Positions 25,645-35,749 of a stretch of 64,000 bases of DNA are shown piece after piece. The position numbers and the translations under genes are program-made. Source of the stretch: Rhizobium sp. NXC24 (GTDB taxonomy: Bacteria; Pseudomonadota; Alphaproteobacteria; Rhizobiales; Rhizobiaceae); contig NZ_CP024311.1 in the NCBI RefSeq assembly GCF_002944315.1, positions 844,501-908,500 of the forward strand. Reading direction: 5' to 3'. Each line of letters begins with the position of its first letter. The stretch's first letter is position 1. A model generated the notes under the pieces. It was not told where the DNA came from. It saw only the letters and a list, made by a program, of their open reading frames with translations, and searched no databases.

Positions 25645-25836
25645 ATGCCGCAGATCATCTTCTTCATCGTTGCTGTCGGCGGTATTTGGCTTCTTTATCG
25701 ACGCTTCCTGCGCGACGCCCGAAAACTCACCGAGAAATCACGCCGCGCCGAAAGCGAACGGCGCACGGGCGCCATCGGAACGCTGGTGAAGGACCCGAAG
25801 ACGGGCGAGTATCGGGTGAAGCGGGAAGATGAATGA
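25645..25836 (+). CDS. Small single-pass membrane protein
   Basis: 63 residues from ATG 25645 with GGGAG upstream. An N-terminal membrane helix (MPQIIFFIVAVGGIWLLYRR) is followed by a basic charged tail ending TLVKDPKTGEYRVKRED, a pattern conserved in small rhizobial proteins next to the S49 peptidase. Function unknown; co-transcription with the peptidase suggests it is in the same membrane process. Confidence 0.7.
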   Translation: MPQIIFFIVAVGGIWLLYRRFLRDARKLTEKSRRAESERRTGAIGTLVKDPKTGEYRVKREDE

Positions 25837-25955
25837 TAGCGAAACCGAAATCATTCGGACGCAAACTTCCTATCGATACGTCATCTCTTGACCCTTGTCT
25901 TCCATCGTGGCACCTGTCGCGCCAACGTACACCAAGCAGATAGTAGCTGATCTCC

Positions 25956-26915
25956 ATGACCGCGACCCCGCCCGATAACATGAATCCGAAGCGCTCGTTC
26001 CAGGCGTTGATCCTGACGCTGCACAATTATTGGGCCGACAAGGGTTGTGCGGTTCTGCAGCCCTACGACATGGAAGTCGGTGCCGGCACGTTTCATCCGG
26101 CGACTACCCTGCGCGCGCTCGGCCCGAAGCCGTGGAAAGCTGCCTATGTGCAGCCGTCGCGCCGTCCGTCCGATGGACGCTACGGCGAAAATCCCAACCG
26201 GATGCAGCACTATTACCAATATCAGGTCATCCTGAAGCCCAATCCGCCGAACCTGCAGGAGCTCTATCTCGGCTCGCTGGCGGCGATTGGTCTCGATCCG
26301 CTTCTGCATGACATCCGTTTCGTGGAAGACGATTGGGAAAGTCCGACGCTCGGTGCCTGGGGCCTCGGCTGGGAATGCTGGTGCGATGGCATGGAAGTGT
26401 CGCAGTTCACCTATTTCCAGCAGATTTGCGGGATCGAATGCGCGCCGGTTGCCGGCGAGCTGACCTATGGGCTTGAGCGTCTTGCCACTTATGTCCAGGG
26501 CGTCGACAGCGTCTACGACCTGAATTTCAACGGTCTCGAAGGTGACGAGAAGATCACCTATGGCGATGTCTTCCTGCAGGCCGAGCAGGAATACTCCCGG
26601 CATAACTTCGAATATGCCAACACGGAAATGCTGCACCGCCATTTCATCGACGCCGAGAAGGAATGCCAGGCGCTGCTCGCTGCCGGTGCGCCGGGCGACA
26701 ATGCCAATCAGCTCCTGCACAAATGTGTCTTCCCGGCTTACGACCAGTGCATCAAGGCCAGCCACGTCTTCAATCTGCTCGATGCGCGCGGCGTGATCTC
26801 TGTCACCGAACGCCAGAGCTATATCCTGCGCGTCCGCACCTTGGCGAAAGCCTGTGGGGAAGCCTTCCTGCTCACGGATGCCGGCGGTGCGAACTGGGGC
26901 AAGCAGGCAGCGTAA
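25956..26915 (+). CDS. glyQ: Glycyl-tRNA synthetase alpha chain
   Basis: 319 residues, typical length. The class II core reads [16 protein letters not shown] and [19 protein letters not shown], and [18 protein letters not shown]. With GlyS it forms the alpha2-beta2 enzyme that charges tRNA(Gly). The start region [12 protein letters not shown] offers ATG 25956 or 25980; neither has a strong site. The partner glyS is 6 kb downstream at 33054, the intervening genes being lemA, an EPSP synthase and two DUF2207 copies. Confidence 0.96.
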   Translation: MTATPPDNMNPKRSFQALILTLHNYWADKGCAVLQPYDMEVGAGTFHPATTLRALGPKPWKAAYVQPSRRPSDGRYGENPNRMQHYYQYQVILKPNPPNLQELYLGSLAAIGLDPLLHDIRFVEDDWESPTLGAWGLGWECWCDGMEVSQFTYFQQICGIECAPVAGELTYGLERLATYVQGVDSVYDLNFNGLEGDEKITYGDVFLQAEQEYSRHNFEYANTEMLHRHFIDAEKECQALLAAGAPGDNANQLLHKCVFPAYDQCIKASHVFNLLDARGVISVTERQSYILRVRTLAKACGEAFLLTDAGGANWGKQAA

Positions 26916-27001
26916 GACATTGGCGGAATAGCGAAAGCGGATGACAACATCCGCGAAGCCGCATAGTGTACCCTCGATTGTAGTCCCAGCGGGGGTTCGC
27001 C

Positions 27002-27553
27002 ATGTATATTATTTTGGCGGTCATCATACTGGCCGCACTTTACGCTATTTTCGTTTATAACGGCCTCGTTCGTGCCCGACAGGTGGCCGAGGAGGCGTGG
27101 TCTGGTATCGACGTGCAGTTGAAGCGCCGCGCCGATCTGATCCCCAATCTGATCGAAACCGTGAAGGGCTATGCCGCCCATGAGCGTCAGACGTTGGATG
27201 AGGTCGTGGAGCTGCGCAACAAGGCGCAGGCGGTGCCGTCGGGCGATATTGCAGCCCGCGGCCAGGTGGAAGGCCTGCTTTCACAGGCCCTTGGCCGTGT
27301 GATCGCGCTTGCCGAAGCCTATCCCGATCTGAAGGCCAACACGAATTTCCTCGAATTACAGCGCTCTCTCGAAGGTATCGAAGGCGAAATCCAGATGTCG
27401 CGGCGCTACTACAACGGTGCGGCCCGCGATCTCAACGTCAAGGTCGAGAGCTTTCCCAACAATCTGCTCGCCGGCCCCTTCGGTTTCAGCAAGCGCGCCT
27501 TCTTCGAAATCACCAACGAGGCGGATCGCGCCGTTCCGTCCGTCAAGTTCTAA
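27002..27553 (+). CDS. LemA family protein
   Basis: 183 residues. One N-terminal membrane helix (about 2-20) followed by a helical domain with the LemA signatures NGLVRARQVAEEAWSGID and RRADLIPNLIETVKGYA. In many bacteria LemA genes are beside DUF2207 or TPM genes, as here (one EPSP synthase gene lies between). The job of LemA/DUF2207 pairs is not settled; they are linked to the envelope. ATG 27002 follows GCGGGGG. Confidence 0.92.
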   Translation: MYIILAVIILAALYAIFVYNGLVRARQVAEEAWSGIDVQLKRRADLIPNLIETVKGYAAHERQTLDEVVELRNKAQAVPSGDIAARGQVEGLLSQALGRVIALAEAYPDLKANTNFLELQRSLEGIEGEIQMSRRYYNGAARDLNVKVESFPNNLLAGPFGFSKRAFFEITNEADRAVPSVKF

Positions 27554-27640
27554 AATTCCTCCTATCGGTTTTGCATTCCAGGCGGTAAAGGAAGCCGACC
27601 GCAGGCCGTTGGCCGCTTTCTGGACTGACCAAAGAGATTG

Positions 27641-28897
27641 ATGATGGGTAGAGCCAAACTCACGATTATCCCGCCGGGCAAGCCTTTGACCGGACGTGCC
27701 ATGCCTCCGGGATCGAAGTCGATCACCAACCGGGCGCTGCTGCTCGCCGGCCTCGCCAAGGGAACCAGCCGGCTGACCGGTGCGCTCAAGAGCGACGACA
27801 CGCGCTATATGGCCGAAGCGCTTCGTGCCATGGGCGTGACGATCGATGAGCCCGACGACACGACTTTCATCGTCACCGGCAGCGGCAAGCTCCAGCCGCC
27901 GGCTGCACCGCTTTTCCTCGGCAATGCCGGCACGGCGACACGCTTCCTGACGGCTGCTGCTGCGTTGGTCGACGGCAAGGTTGTCGTCGATGGTGACGCC
28001 CACATGCGCAAACGACCGATCGGCCCGCTGGTCGATGCGCTCCGCTCTCTCGGTATCGATGCTTCGGCGGAAACCGGCTGCCCACCCGTGACCATCAACG
28101 GCACCGGCCGCTTCGAGGCGAGCCGTGTTGAGATCGATGGCGGCCTGTCCAGCCAATATGTCTCGGCGCTGCTGATGATGGCCGCCGGCGGCGACCGTCC
28201 GGTCGATGTCGAGCTGCTTGGCGAACATATCGGCGCTCTCGGCTATATCGATCTGACGGTTGCAGCCATGCGCGCCTTCGGCGCCAAGGTGGAGCGTGTC
28301 AGCCCGGTCGCCTGGCGCGTCGAGCCCACCGGCTATCATGCGGCCGATTTCCTGATCGAGCCGGATGCCTCCGCCGCAACCTATCTCTGGGCAGCCGAAG
28401 TGCTGAGCGGCGGCAAGATCGATCTCGGCACGCCGGCGACGGAGTTCTCGCAGCCGGATGCGCGTGCCTATGATCTGATTTCGAAGTTCCCGCATCTTCC
28501 TGCCGTCATCGACGGCTCGCAGATGCAGGACGCTATCCCGACGCTCGCCGTTCTCGCCGCCTTCAACGAGACGCCGGTGCGGTTCGTCGGCATCGAGAAC
28601 CTGCGCGTCAAGGAATGCGACCGTATCCGGGCGCTGTCGAGCGGCCTGTCGCGTATCGTTCCGAATCTCGGCACGGAAGAGGGGGACGATCTTATCGTCG
28701 CTTCCGATCCAAGCCTGGTCGGTAAAGTCCTGCCGGCCGAGATCGACAGCTTCGCGGATCACCGCATCGCCATGAGCTTCGCCCTGGCCGGTCTGAAAAT
28801 CGGCGGCATCACCATTCTCGACCCCGATTGCGTCGCCAAGACCTTCCCGTCCTATTGGAACGTGCTGGCTTCGCTGGGTGTTGCCTACGAAGACTGA
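27641..28897 (+). CDS. aroA: 3-phosphoshikimate 1-carboxyvinyltransferase (EPSP synthase)
   Basis: 418 residues (ATG 27641; 27644 has a better-spaced AAAGAG). It joins shikimate 3-phosphate and phosphoenolpyruvate to EPSP. Active-site residues of the E. coli enzyme are all found: PGSKS, NRAL, LGNAGTA, SSQ in DGGLSSQY, the aspartate of MQDAIPT, LRVKECDR, DHRIAMS and AKTFPSYW. The loop that contains Pro101 in E. coli (GTAMRPL) reads GTATRFL here. The sequence resembles class I enzymes rather than the class II (CP4-type) enzyme known in Agrobacterium and relatives; whether a second aroA exists elsewhere cannot be seen. Its location between lemA and DUF2207 is unusual for this gene. Confidence 0.9.
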   Translation: MMGRAKLTIIPPGKPLTGRAMPPGSKSITNRALLLAGLAKGTSRLTGALKSDDTRYMAEALRAMGVTIDEPDDTTFIVTGSGKLQPPAAPLFLGNAGTATRFLTAAAALVDGKVVVDGDAHMRKRPIGPLVDALRSLGIDASAETGCPPVTINGTGRFEASRVEIDGGLSSQYVSALLMMAAGGDRPVDVELLGEHIGALGYIDLTVAAMRAFGAKVERVSPVAWRVEPTGYHAADFLIEPDASAATYLWAAEVLSGGKIDLGTPATEFSQPDARAYDLISKFPHLPAVIDGSQMQDAIPTLAVLAAFNETPVRFVGIENLRVKECDRIRALSSGLSRIVPNLGTEEGDDLIVASDPSLVGKVLPAEIDSFADHRIAMSFALAGLKIGGITILDPDCVAKTFPSYWNVLASLGVAYED

Positions 28898-28990
28898 CGC
28901 TCTGCCATCTCAAGAGAGGCCTGGGCGCGGAAACATTCTTGACGCGAAGCGGCGCCGGTAACGGCGCTGCAGGTATCTCTTGGGGGAGTG

Positions 28991-30913
28991 ATGACACGGC
29001 TTTGCGGGTTTTTCCTGGCTTTGTGCCTGCTGCTTTGCGCAACGACAGTAACGGCGGCCGAACTCATCACCAATTTCGATCAGGCAATCGCCCTGCACCG
29101 CGACGGCTCCATGCGGGTCGTCGAGACGATTTCGGTGAATGCGGAAGGCCGTGCCATCCGCCGTGGCATCTTCCGGGATTTTCCGCTGACATTCACCGAT
29201 GCCAACGGTCGCGAGAACGAGGTGGATTTCAAGGTCGTTTCCGTCGAGCGCGACGGGCAGCCGGAGGATTGGCACAGCGAGCGCATCAAGGGCGGCGAGC
29301 GCATCTATATCGGCAAGGCCGACCAAAGCCTTAACCCAGGTCCGCACACGTTCCGCATCACGTATGATACCAATCGTCAGATGCGCTATTTTGACGATCA
29401 TGACGAGCTTTATTGGAACGTCACCGGCAATGGCTGGCAGTTCCAGATCCTCAATGCCAAGGCGATCGTCACATTGCCCGATGGCGTGGAGCCTCAGCAG
29501 CTAGCCGTCTTCACCGGGCCGCTCGGCGCCAACGGCAAGAACGCCAGCACCAGCGCGCAGGCCAACATCGTCACCTTCGTCACGACCCGGCCGCTTGCCA
29601 TAGCCGAAGGCCTGACGATCGCCATCAAGCTCGCGAAGGGGGCGATCGAGCCGCCGAGTGCCAGCCAGCAATGGGGCTGGTTCTTTCGGGATCATCTCGA
29701 TACGACCATCGCCATTGGCGGGTTGATCCTGCTGTTTGCCTATTACATGCGGAGCTGGATTGCAGTCGGCCGCGACCCTCCACCCGGCGTCATGGTCCCG
29801 CGCTGGGATCCGCCCGAAGGTATTTCGCCGGCGCTGGTCAATTATATCGACAACCGGGGTTTCGTCCGCTCCGGATGGACGGCGCTGTCGGCGACGGCGA
29901 TCGATCTTGCGGTGCGCGGCTATGTCATTCTCGACAACCTGAAGGAAAAAGTGGTCATCCGCCCAACCGGTAAGGCAGGCAGTGATCTCAGCGGCGGCGA
30001 CAAAGTGCTCATGCAGGCCGTCGGGCCATTCTCCCCGCTTGTCATCGACAAGGAAAACGGCGAGGCGGTGCAGACACTCGGCTCGAAATTCCGTAGCGCG
30101 ATCGAGCGCGACCATCGCGGTGAATATTACAAAGCGAATTCACTCTACGTCATTGCCGGCATCGCCTTGTCGATCCTGATCCTGGCTGCCATCGTCATCT
30201 TCGGGCGCCTGCATGAGAATGCCCTGCCGCTCATCATCGTGCCGGGATTGCTGTCGATTTTCGTGACGCTCTTCGCCAGTTCGATAGGTCGCAGGTTCCG
30301 CAGACGCGATGCCGGCCTCGCTCGGCGCATTCTTTCGGTCTTGATCTTCGCCTTTTTCGGCTTCGTCTTCGTATCCGTTGGCGTCAGCGGCTTTGCCGCC
30401 GCGGTCGTGCCACTATGGGAGGCGGGCTTGCTGCCGCTGGTGGCCGGCATCGTCGGCATCTTCGCCCTGAATGTTGTCTTCTTCTTCCTGATGGGCGCGC
30501 CGACGCCGCTCGGACGCAAGATGACGGATGGTATCGATGGCCTGCGGCAATATCTGACATTGGCCGAACGCGACCGGATGAACATGCAGGGCGCACCGCA
30601 GATGTCGCCGCAGCATTTCGAAAAGCTGCTGCCCTATGCAGTCGCGCTCGGCGTCGAAAAGCCCTGGTCGAGTGCCTTCGAGGCATGGCTTGCCACCGCT
30701 GCGGGCGCGGCAGCGGCAGCCTATGCGCCGGTCTGGTACTCCGGCGATTTCCACCCCGGCAATATCGGCGGAACGATCGGCGATTTCTCCTCCTCCATGG
30801 CATCCACCATCGCGTCCACGATTCCAGCACCCGTATCGAGTTCGTCCTCCGCCTTCGACGGCGGGGGAGGTGGGGGCGGCGGGTCCTCCGGCGGCGGCGG
30901 AGGCGGATGGTAG
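28991..30913 (+). CDS. DUF2207 membrane protein
   Basis: 640 residues. Signal peptide (about 1-22), an extracytoplasmic DUF2207 domain (about 25-220, with RRGIFRDFPLTF and ELYWNVTGNGWQF), a membrane helix at about 240, a cytoplasmic stretch, then several helices near 390-500, and a Ser/Gly-rich tail ending in runs of glycine and a final Trp. The family is associated with LemA and probably acts at the envelope; no catalytic role is known. GGGGAG is directly upstream of ATG 28991 (a GTG at 28988 is possible). A broken second copy follows 50 bases later. Confidence 0.9.
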   Translation: MTRLCGFFLALCLLLCATTVTAAELITNFDQAIALHRDGSMRVVETISVNAEGRAIRRGIFRDFPLTFTDANGRENEVDFKVVSVERDGQPEDWHSERIKGGERIYIGKADQSLNPGPHTFRITYDTNRQMRYFDDHDELYWNVTGNGWQFQILNAKAIVTLPDGVEPQQLAVFTGPLGANGKNASTSAQANIVTFVTTRPLAIAEGLTIAIKLAKGAIEPPSASQQWGWFFRDHLDTTIAIGGLILLFAYYMRSWIAVGRDPPPGVMVPRWDPPEGISPALVNYIDNRGFVRSGWTALSATAIDLAVRGYVILDNLKEKVVIRPTGKAGSDLSGGDKVLMQAVGPFSPLVIDKENGEAVQTLGSKFRSAIERDHRGEYYKANSLYVIAGIALSILILAAIVIFGRLHENALPLIIVPGLLSIFVTLFASSIGRRFRRRDAGLARRILSVLIFAFFGFVFVSVGVSGFAAAVVPLWEAGLLPLVAGIVGIFALNVVFFFLMGAPTPLGRKMTDGIDGLRQYLTLAERDRMNMQGAPQMSPQHFEKLLPYAVALGVEKPWSSAFEAWLATAAGAAAAAYAPVWYSGDFHPGNIGGTIGDFSSSMASTIASTIPAPVSSSSSAFDGGGGGGGGSSGGGGGGW

Positions 30914-30963
30914 TTATCTAAAAATCGGCTTCACGGGGGTGAGCCGTCATTGTGGGGTGGGGC

Positions 30964-32969
30964 ATGAGAATATCGTTTTCGGTCAGAAGCCTGCTCGTTG
31001 CATTTCTGTCGGTCTGTTGGTGGCACGCCGCTATAGCGGCCGAAACAATTGTCAGTTTTGATCAGACGATGACTGTCGCGTGAAACGGCGCGTTGCAGGT
31101 TGTCGAGACGATCACCGCCAACGCTGAGGGAAAAGCCATTCGGCGCGGCATTTTCGTGACTTTCCACTGGAGTTCGTTGATGCCGCCGGACGCAAAAGGC
31201 GAGTCGATTTCAGCGTGATATCCGTCGAGCGCGACGGTCAGCCGGAGGAGTGGCGTCAGGAAACGATCGACGGCGGCACGCGTATCTACATCGGACGTCC
31301 CGACAAGGATGGTAAGACTTTCTTGCTCGACCGTGGCAAGCACACATTCCGTGTCACCTATAAGACGGACCGGCAGTTCCGCTTCTTCGATGATTATGAT
31401 GAGCTTTATTGGAACGTTACCGGCAATGGCTGGCAGTTTCCTATACTGCAGGCATCAGCAACGATCATCCTACCTGATGGCGTGAAGCCACAGAGGCTTG
31501 CCTATTTCACCGGCGTTGCCAATGCGACCGGCAAGAACGCAACGGCAGTTCAGCAGCCGGATAAGATTGTCTTCTCCACGACCCGTCCTCTGGCAAAAGG
31601 CGAGGGGTTGACGGTCTCGGTTATGCTGCCGAAAGGCTCTATTGTGGTGCCGGACGATGCACCGGCGCTGATTGCGGCTGCCGCGCTCGGCCTGCTTGTC
31701 CTCGTCGTATATCACCTCGTGGCCTGGCGCCGCGCCGGGCGAAAATCTTCTCCTAGAGTTCTCGTGCCGGGTTGGGACCCGCCCGAGAATGTTTCGCCTG
31801 CCGTCGCAAACTATATCGACAACAAGGGCTTCCCCAATGGCGTGGGAGCGGCGATGTCGGCCGCTCTTCTCGGCCTTGCCGTCAAGGGTTACGTAAAGCT
31901 CGATGATCTCGGCGAGAGGCTTTTGGTGCACTCCACCGGAAAGCCGTTGCCGGAAGCGCTTGATAACTCCGAATTCGTACTAATGAACGCTGTCGGACCG
32001 CGTGATCCGCTGGTGTTCGATCGCAAAAACGACGCCGAATTAAAGCGCGTCGCCTGGGCGTTTCGAAAGGTGATCGAGCGGGATCATGAGGGGCGATACT
32101 TCAAGTCCAACGCTTCGTATAGGGGAGGGAGCCTTCTATTGACGCTAGCGGCGCTTGGTGTCGTCTCGATGAGCGGCCGGGATAGCGGCGGTTTTGTAAT
32201 GGCGCTAGTATTTGGCCTGTTTGCATTAACGATCGGAGGACTCACCACGTTTCTCCGCCGGCGCGGCGTCAGTCGGCAGACGCGCCTTTCCGCGATCTGG
32301 TGCCTTGTGGTCCTGTTCGGCTTTATCGCGTTGGTGTTTGTAGGCGCCATCGCGTCCGACCGGCCCGGGACGGTGCGCCCGGAAGGAATTCTGCTGGCCG
32401 GGTTGATCATGGCCATAGTCGGTGTCAATTTCGTCTTTGCTCCCTTCATCGAAACATGGACGAAGCTCGGTGCCAGGGCGATCGGGAAGATCGAGCGTTT
32501 GCGGCAGTATCTTTCTCTGGTCGATGAAGGGCGCATGGTGGTGCAGGACGATATCCGCACGTCGCCGGAGCATTTTGAGGAGCTATTGCCTTATGCGGTT
32601 GCCCTCGGCGTGGAAAAGAAGTGGTCGCAGGTGTTCGAGACGTGGATCACGAAGGCTGCCGGCGGTTCGGCGGGGCTGGAGCGGGCATCTTCCTACCAAC
32701 CATCATGGTGCAGACGACACGAACACTATCACCATCACCATCATCATGGGTTGGGCTGGGTGAGCGATGTCGCCGCACTGCCGTCGGCCGTCGCGGCATT
32801 CATCCCATCCACCAGTTCCCCAACCCCGGTTTCGGCCACCGCTTCTGCCTTCTCTGGAAACGAATCGTCGGAGTCGACCAGCCGGAACGATTCTTCCGAT
32901 GATCCACCGAACCAGCGCGGTGGTGCTGTCGGCGGTGGCGGAGGCGGCGGTGGCGGCGGCGGATGGTAA
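30964..32969 (+). pseudogene. Second DUF2207 copy, inactivated by a stop codon and a frameshift
   Basis: The region is colinear with the DUF2207 gene just upstream: signal peptide from ATG 30964, then ETIVSFDQTM, then an in-frame TGA at 31081-31083 where the intact copy has HRDG (a CGA to TGA change would explain it). Reading continues in frame to RRGIF, then one base is missing near 31155, so the rest is in another frame, open from GTG 31215 to 32969 (584 codons). The tail includes a run HEHYHHHHHHG and ends in a Gly run and Trp like the first copy. The residual frame lacks a signal peptide and the first third of the DUF2207 domain, so it is very unlikely to be functional as a membrane protein. 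Confidence 0.88.
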
Positions 32970-33053
32970 TTTCGCCGTTTGGCGGGATGACTTTTGCCGC
33001 CGGGCTTGCTAAGTCCGCCCGGATCATTTTGCCTCAACGTAAAGACAGCTCCC

Positions 33054-35168
33054 ATGCCCGATCTCCTTCTCGAACTCCGCTCCGAGGAAATTCCCGCCCG
33101 TATGCAGCGCAAGGCTGCCGGTGATCTGAAGAAGCTCGTCACCGACGCGCTGGTCGAAGCGGGTCTTTCCTATGAGGGTGCGCGCGAATATTGGACACCG
33201 CGGCGCCTGACGCTCGACATTCGCGGCTTGACGGCACGCTCCGCCGATGTGCGCGAGGAGCGCAAGGGTCCGCGCACCGACGCCAATGAAAAAGCGATCG
33301 AAGGCTTTTTGCGCGGCGCCGGCTTGTCTTCCGTGTCGGAAGCGCAAGTGCAGAGCGATCCGAAGAAGGGCGATTTCTACGTCGCGGTCATTTCCAAGCC
33401 CGGCCGCGCCGCCGAGGAAATCATTGCCGACGTCATGCCTGGGATCATCAAGGATTTTCCCTGGCCGAAATCCATGCGCTGGGGCAAGGCGTCGGCCAAG
33501 CCCGGCTCGCTGCGCTGGGTGCGCCCGCTGCAGTCGATCGTCTGCTTGTTCGGCACTGAGCACGAGGAGACCGCCGTCATTCCCTTCGAGATCGACGGCA
33601 TCGTCGCTTCGAACGTGACTTATGGTCACCGTTTCCATGCGCCGCAGGCAATCATCGTCAAGCGCTTCGATGACTATGTGGCGAGCCTGGAGAGGGCGAA
33701 GGTCATTCTCGACGCCGAGCGCCGCAAGGACATCATCCTGCACGATGCCCGCGACGTCGCCTTTGCCAACGGCCTGGAACTGGTCGAGGACGAGGGCTTG
33801 CTCGAAGAGGTCTCTGGCCTGGTGGAGTGGCCGCAGGTGCTGATGGGCTCCTTCGAAGAGGATTACCTGTCGATCCCCTCGGAAATCATCCGGTTGACGA
33901 TCAAGACCAATCAGAAATGCTTCGTCACTCGTCCGCAGGCCGGTGAGACGCTCTCCAACCGCTTCATTCTCGTGTCCAATATCCAGGCGACGGATGGCGG
34001 CAAGGAGATCATTCACGGCAACGGCAAGGTCGTGCGCGCCCGTCTTTCCGATGCGCTGCATTTCTGGAAGCGCGACCAGGGCGATTTGCCGGACCTTGAA
34101 ACGCTGGAAGCCTCTGCCCAAAAATTCGGCCTCGACCTGAAGAAGCCGCTCGATCAGCGCATGGCGAAGCTCGATGCGCTGAACGTCACTTTCCATGCCA
34201 AGCTCGGCAGCCAGGGCGAGCGTGTCGCCCGCATCCGCGTGCTTGCGGCTGAACTCGCCAAGATCACCGGCGCCGATCCGGCCAAGGTCGACCGCGCCGC
34301 AGTTCTCGCCAAGGCTGACCTGCGCAGCGAAGCCGTCGGCGAATTCCCGGAGCTTCAGGGCCTCATGGGCCGCAAATATGCGGTGCTGCAGGGCGAAGAC
34401 GCTTCCGTCGCCGCTGCGATCGAGGATCACTACAAGCCGCAAGGCCCATCCGACCGCGTGCCGGAAGACAAGGTGGCGATCACGGTCGCGCTGGCCGACA
34501 AGCTGGACACGCTGATCGGCTTCTGGGCGATCGATGAGAAGCCTACAGGCTCTAAGGACCCTTTCGCGCTGCGCCGCGCGGCTTTGGGCGTGGTGAGAAT
34601 TCTTCTGGAGCGCAAGGTTCGGCTGCCGCTGCTGGCGACGACAAAAGACATCGATCTTCTCGCCTTCTTCCACGATCGCCTGAAGGTCTATCTCCGCGAT
34701 CAGGGCGCCCGCTACGACCTTATCGACTCGGTGCTGACGCCGGAAGCCGACGACCTCCTGATGGTCGCCCGTCGTGTCGAGGCGCTGACCGCCTTCATCA
34801 CCTCGGAAGACGGTAAGAACCTCCTCGCCGGCACCAAGCGCGCCACGCAGCTCCTCGCAGCCGAGGAGAAAAAGGGCACCGTCGTTGCCGACGGCGTTTC
34901 GGAAGCGTTGCTGAAGCTCGATGCCGAAAAGGACCTTTTCGCCGCCATCAAGGCAGCCTCCGCCGAAGCCTCCGACGCGATCGCCAAGGAAGATTTCCGC
35001 TCGGCCATGTCAGCCCTCTCCAAGCTGCGCGCGCCCGTCGACCGCTTCTTCGAAGATGTTCTCGTCAACGATGAAGATGCCGCCATCCGCGCCAATCGCC
35101 TGGCGCTGCTGCGCCTGATCCGCGAGGCGACGGGAACGGTGGCCGACTTCTCGAAGATCGCGGGATAA
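33054..35168 (+). CDS. glyS: Glycyl-tRNA synthetase beta chain
   Basis: 704 residues from ATG 33054, where family members begin [18 protein letters not shown]. It contains the conserved [12 protein letters not shown] and HD-like stretches and the C-terminal anticodon-binding part. It partners GlyQ (25956). The upstream spacing from the broken DUF2207 copy is 84 bases with no terminator seen. DUF523 follows 14 bases later. Confidence 0.95.
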   Translation: MPDLLLELRSEEIPARMQRKAAGDLKKLVTDALVEAGLSYEGAREYWTPRRLTLDIRGLTARSADVREERKGPRTDANEKAIEGFLRGAGLSSVSEAQVQSDPKKGDFYVAVISKPGRAAEEIIADVMPGIIKDFPWPKSMRWGKASAKPGSLRWVRPLQSIVCLFGTEHEETAVIPFEIDGIVASNVTYGHRFHAPQAIIVKRFDDYVASLERAKVILDAERRKDIILHDARDVAFANGLELVEDEGLLEEVSGLVEWPQVLMGSFEEDYLSIPSEIIRLTIKTNQKCFVTRPQAGETLSNRFILVSNIQATDGGKEIIHGNGKVVRARLSDALHFWKRDQGDLPDLETLEASAQKFGLDLKKPLDQRMAKLDALNVTFHAKLGSQGERVARIRVLAAELAKITGADPAKVDRAAVLAKADLRSEAVGEFPELQGLMGRKYAVLQGEDASVAAAIEDHYKPQGPSDRVPEDKVAITVALADKLDTLIGFWAIDEKPTGSKDPFALRRAALGVVRILLERKVRLPLLATTKDIDLLAFFHDRLKVYLRDQGARYDLIDSVLTPEADDLLMVARRVEALTAFITSEDGKNLLAGTKRATQLLAAEEKKGTVVADGVSEALLKLDAEKDLFAAIKAASAEASDAIAKEDFRSAMSALSKLRAPVDRFFEDVLVNDEDAAIRANRLALLRLIREATGTVADFSKIAG

Positions 35169-35182
35169 AGCATGGAGGCGCG

Positions 35183-35677
35183 ATGACCGGAAAGATCCTC
35201 GTTAGCGCCTGCCTCATGGGCCATGCCGTCCGTTACGACGGCCGTTCCAAGCCGCTCGTGCATCCGGCCATCGAGCGTTGGCGCGAGGAGGGGCGGCTGG
35301 TGACGATCTGTCCGGAAATGTCCGCCGGCATGGTCGTGCCGCGACCGCCGGCCGAAATTGCCGATGGTGCGACCGGCGAGGATGTGCTTGCCGGCGCTGC
35401 ACGCGTGATGGAGATCACCGGCGGCGATGTCACGGCGGAATTTCGTCAGGCGGCCGAAAATGCTCTGGCGCTCGCACAAGAAACCGGCTGCCGCTACGCT
35501 CTCCTGATCGACGGAAGCCCGTCCTGCGGCTCAGGCTTCATCTATGATGGCACCTTCTCCGGCGGCCGGCATGCGGGCAATGGCGTTACGGCTGCGCTAC
35601 TGAAGCAAGCCGGTATCGAGGTTTATTCCGGCGGTGAGATTGACCGTCTGATCGAGCGGCTTGCTGCGGCCGACTGA
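35183..35677 (+). CDS. DUF523 family protein
   Basis: 164 residues covering the complete DUF523 domain: ILVSACLMGHAVRYDG at the start, ICPEMSAGM with the conserved Cys, then LLIDGSPSCGSGFIYDGTF. The paired cysteine motifs suggest metal or Fe-S binding; the fold is related to thiouracil desulfurases, but the substrate is unknown here. It is co-transcribed with glyS. GGAGG sits 9 bases before the ATG. Confidence 0.9.
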   Translation: MTGKILVSACLMGHAVRYDGRSKPLVHPAIERWREEGRLVTICPEMSAGMVVPRPPAEIADGATGEDVLAGAARVMEITGGDVTAEFRQAAENALALAQETGCRYALLIDGSPSCGSGFIYDGTFSGGRHAGNGVTAALLKQAGIEVYSGGEIDRLIERLAAAD

Positions 35678-35695
35678 AGCCTTCGACATCCCCAT

Positions 35696-35729
35696 AAGAA
35701 AAACCGCCGGGTTTGTGCCCGGCGGTTCA
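35696..35729 (-). terminator. Terminator downstream of the chemoreceptor gene
   Basis: ACCGCCGGG and CCCGGCGGT form a 9 bp stem; on the minus strand it is followed by TTTTTCTT, so it ends the chemoreceptor message, and it may also stop the converging DUF523 transcript. Confidence 0.8.
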
Positions 35730-35749
35730 TGATGCTGTTACGTTATAGT

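Noticed and set aside
27356..28762. 468-codon frame antisense to the EPSP synthase
   Set aside because: The plus-strand gene has all catalytic residues; the antisense frame has no recognisable domain.
31215..32969. Independent intact gene starting at GTG 31215
   Set aside because: The upstream 250 bases are clearly the same gene's signal peptide and first domain part, broken by a stop and a frameshift, so the frame is the remnant of a pseudogene.
33024..34673. 549-codon frame antisense to glyS
   Set aside because: glyS is unmistakable on the plus strand; the opposite frame is a shadow caused by codon bias.
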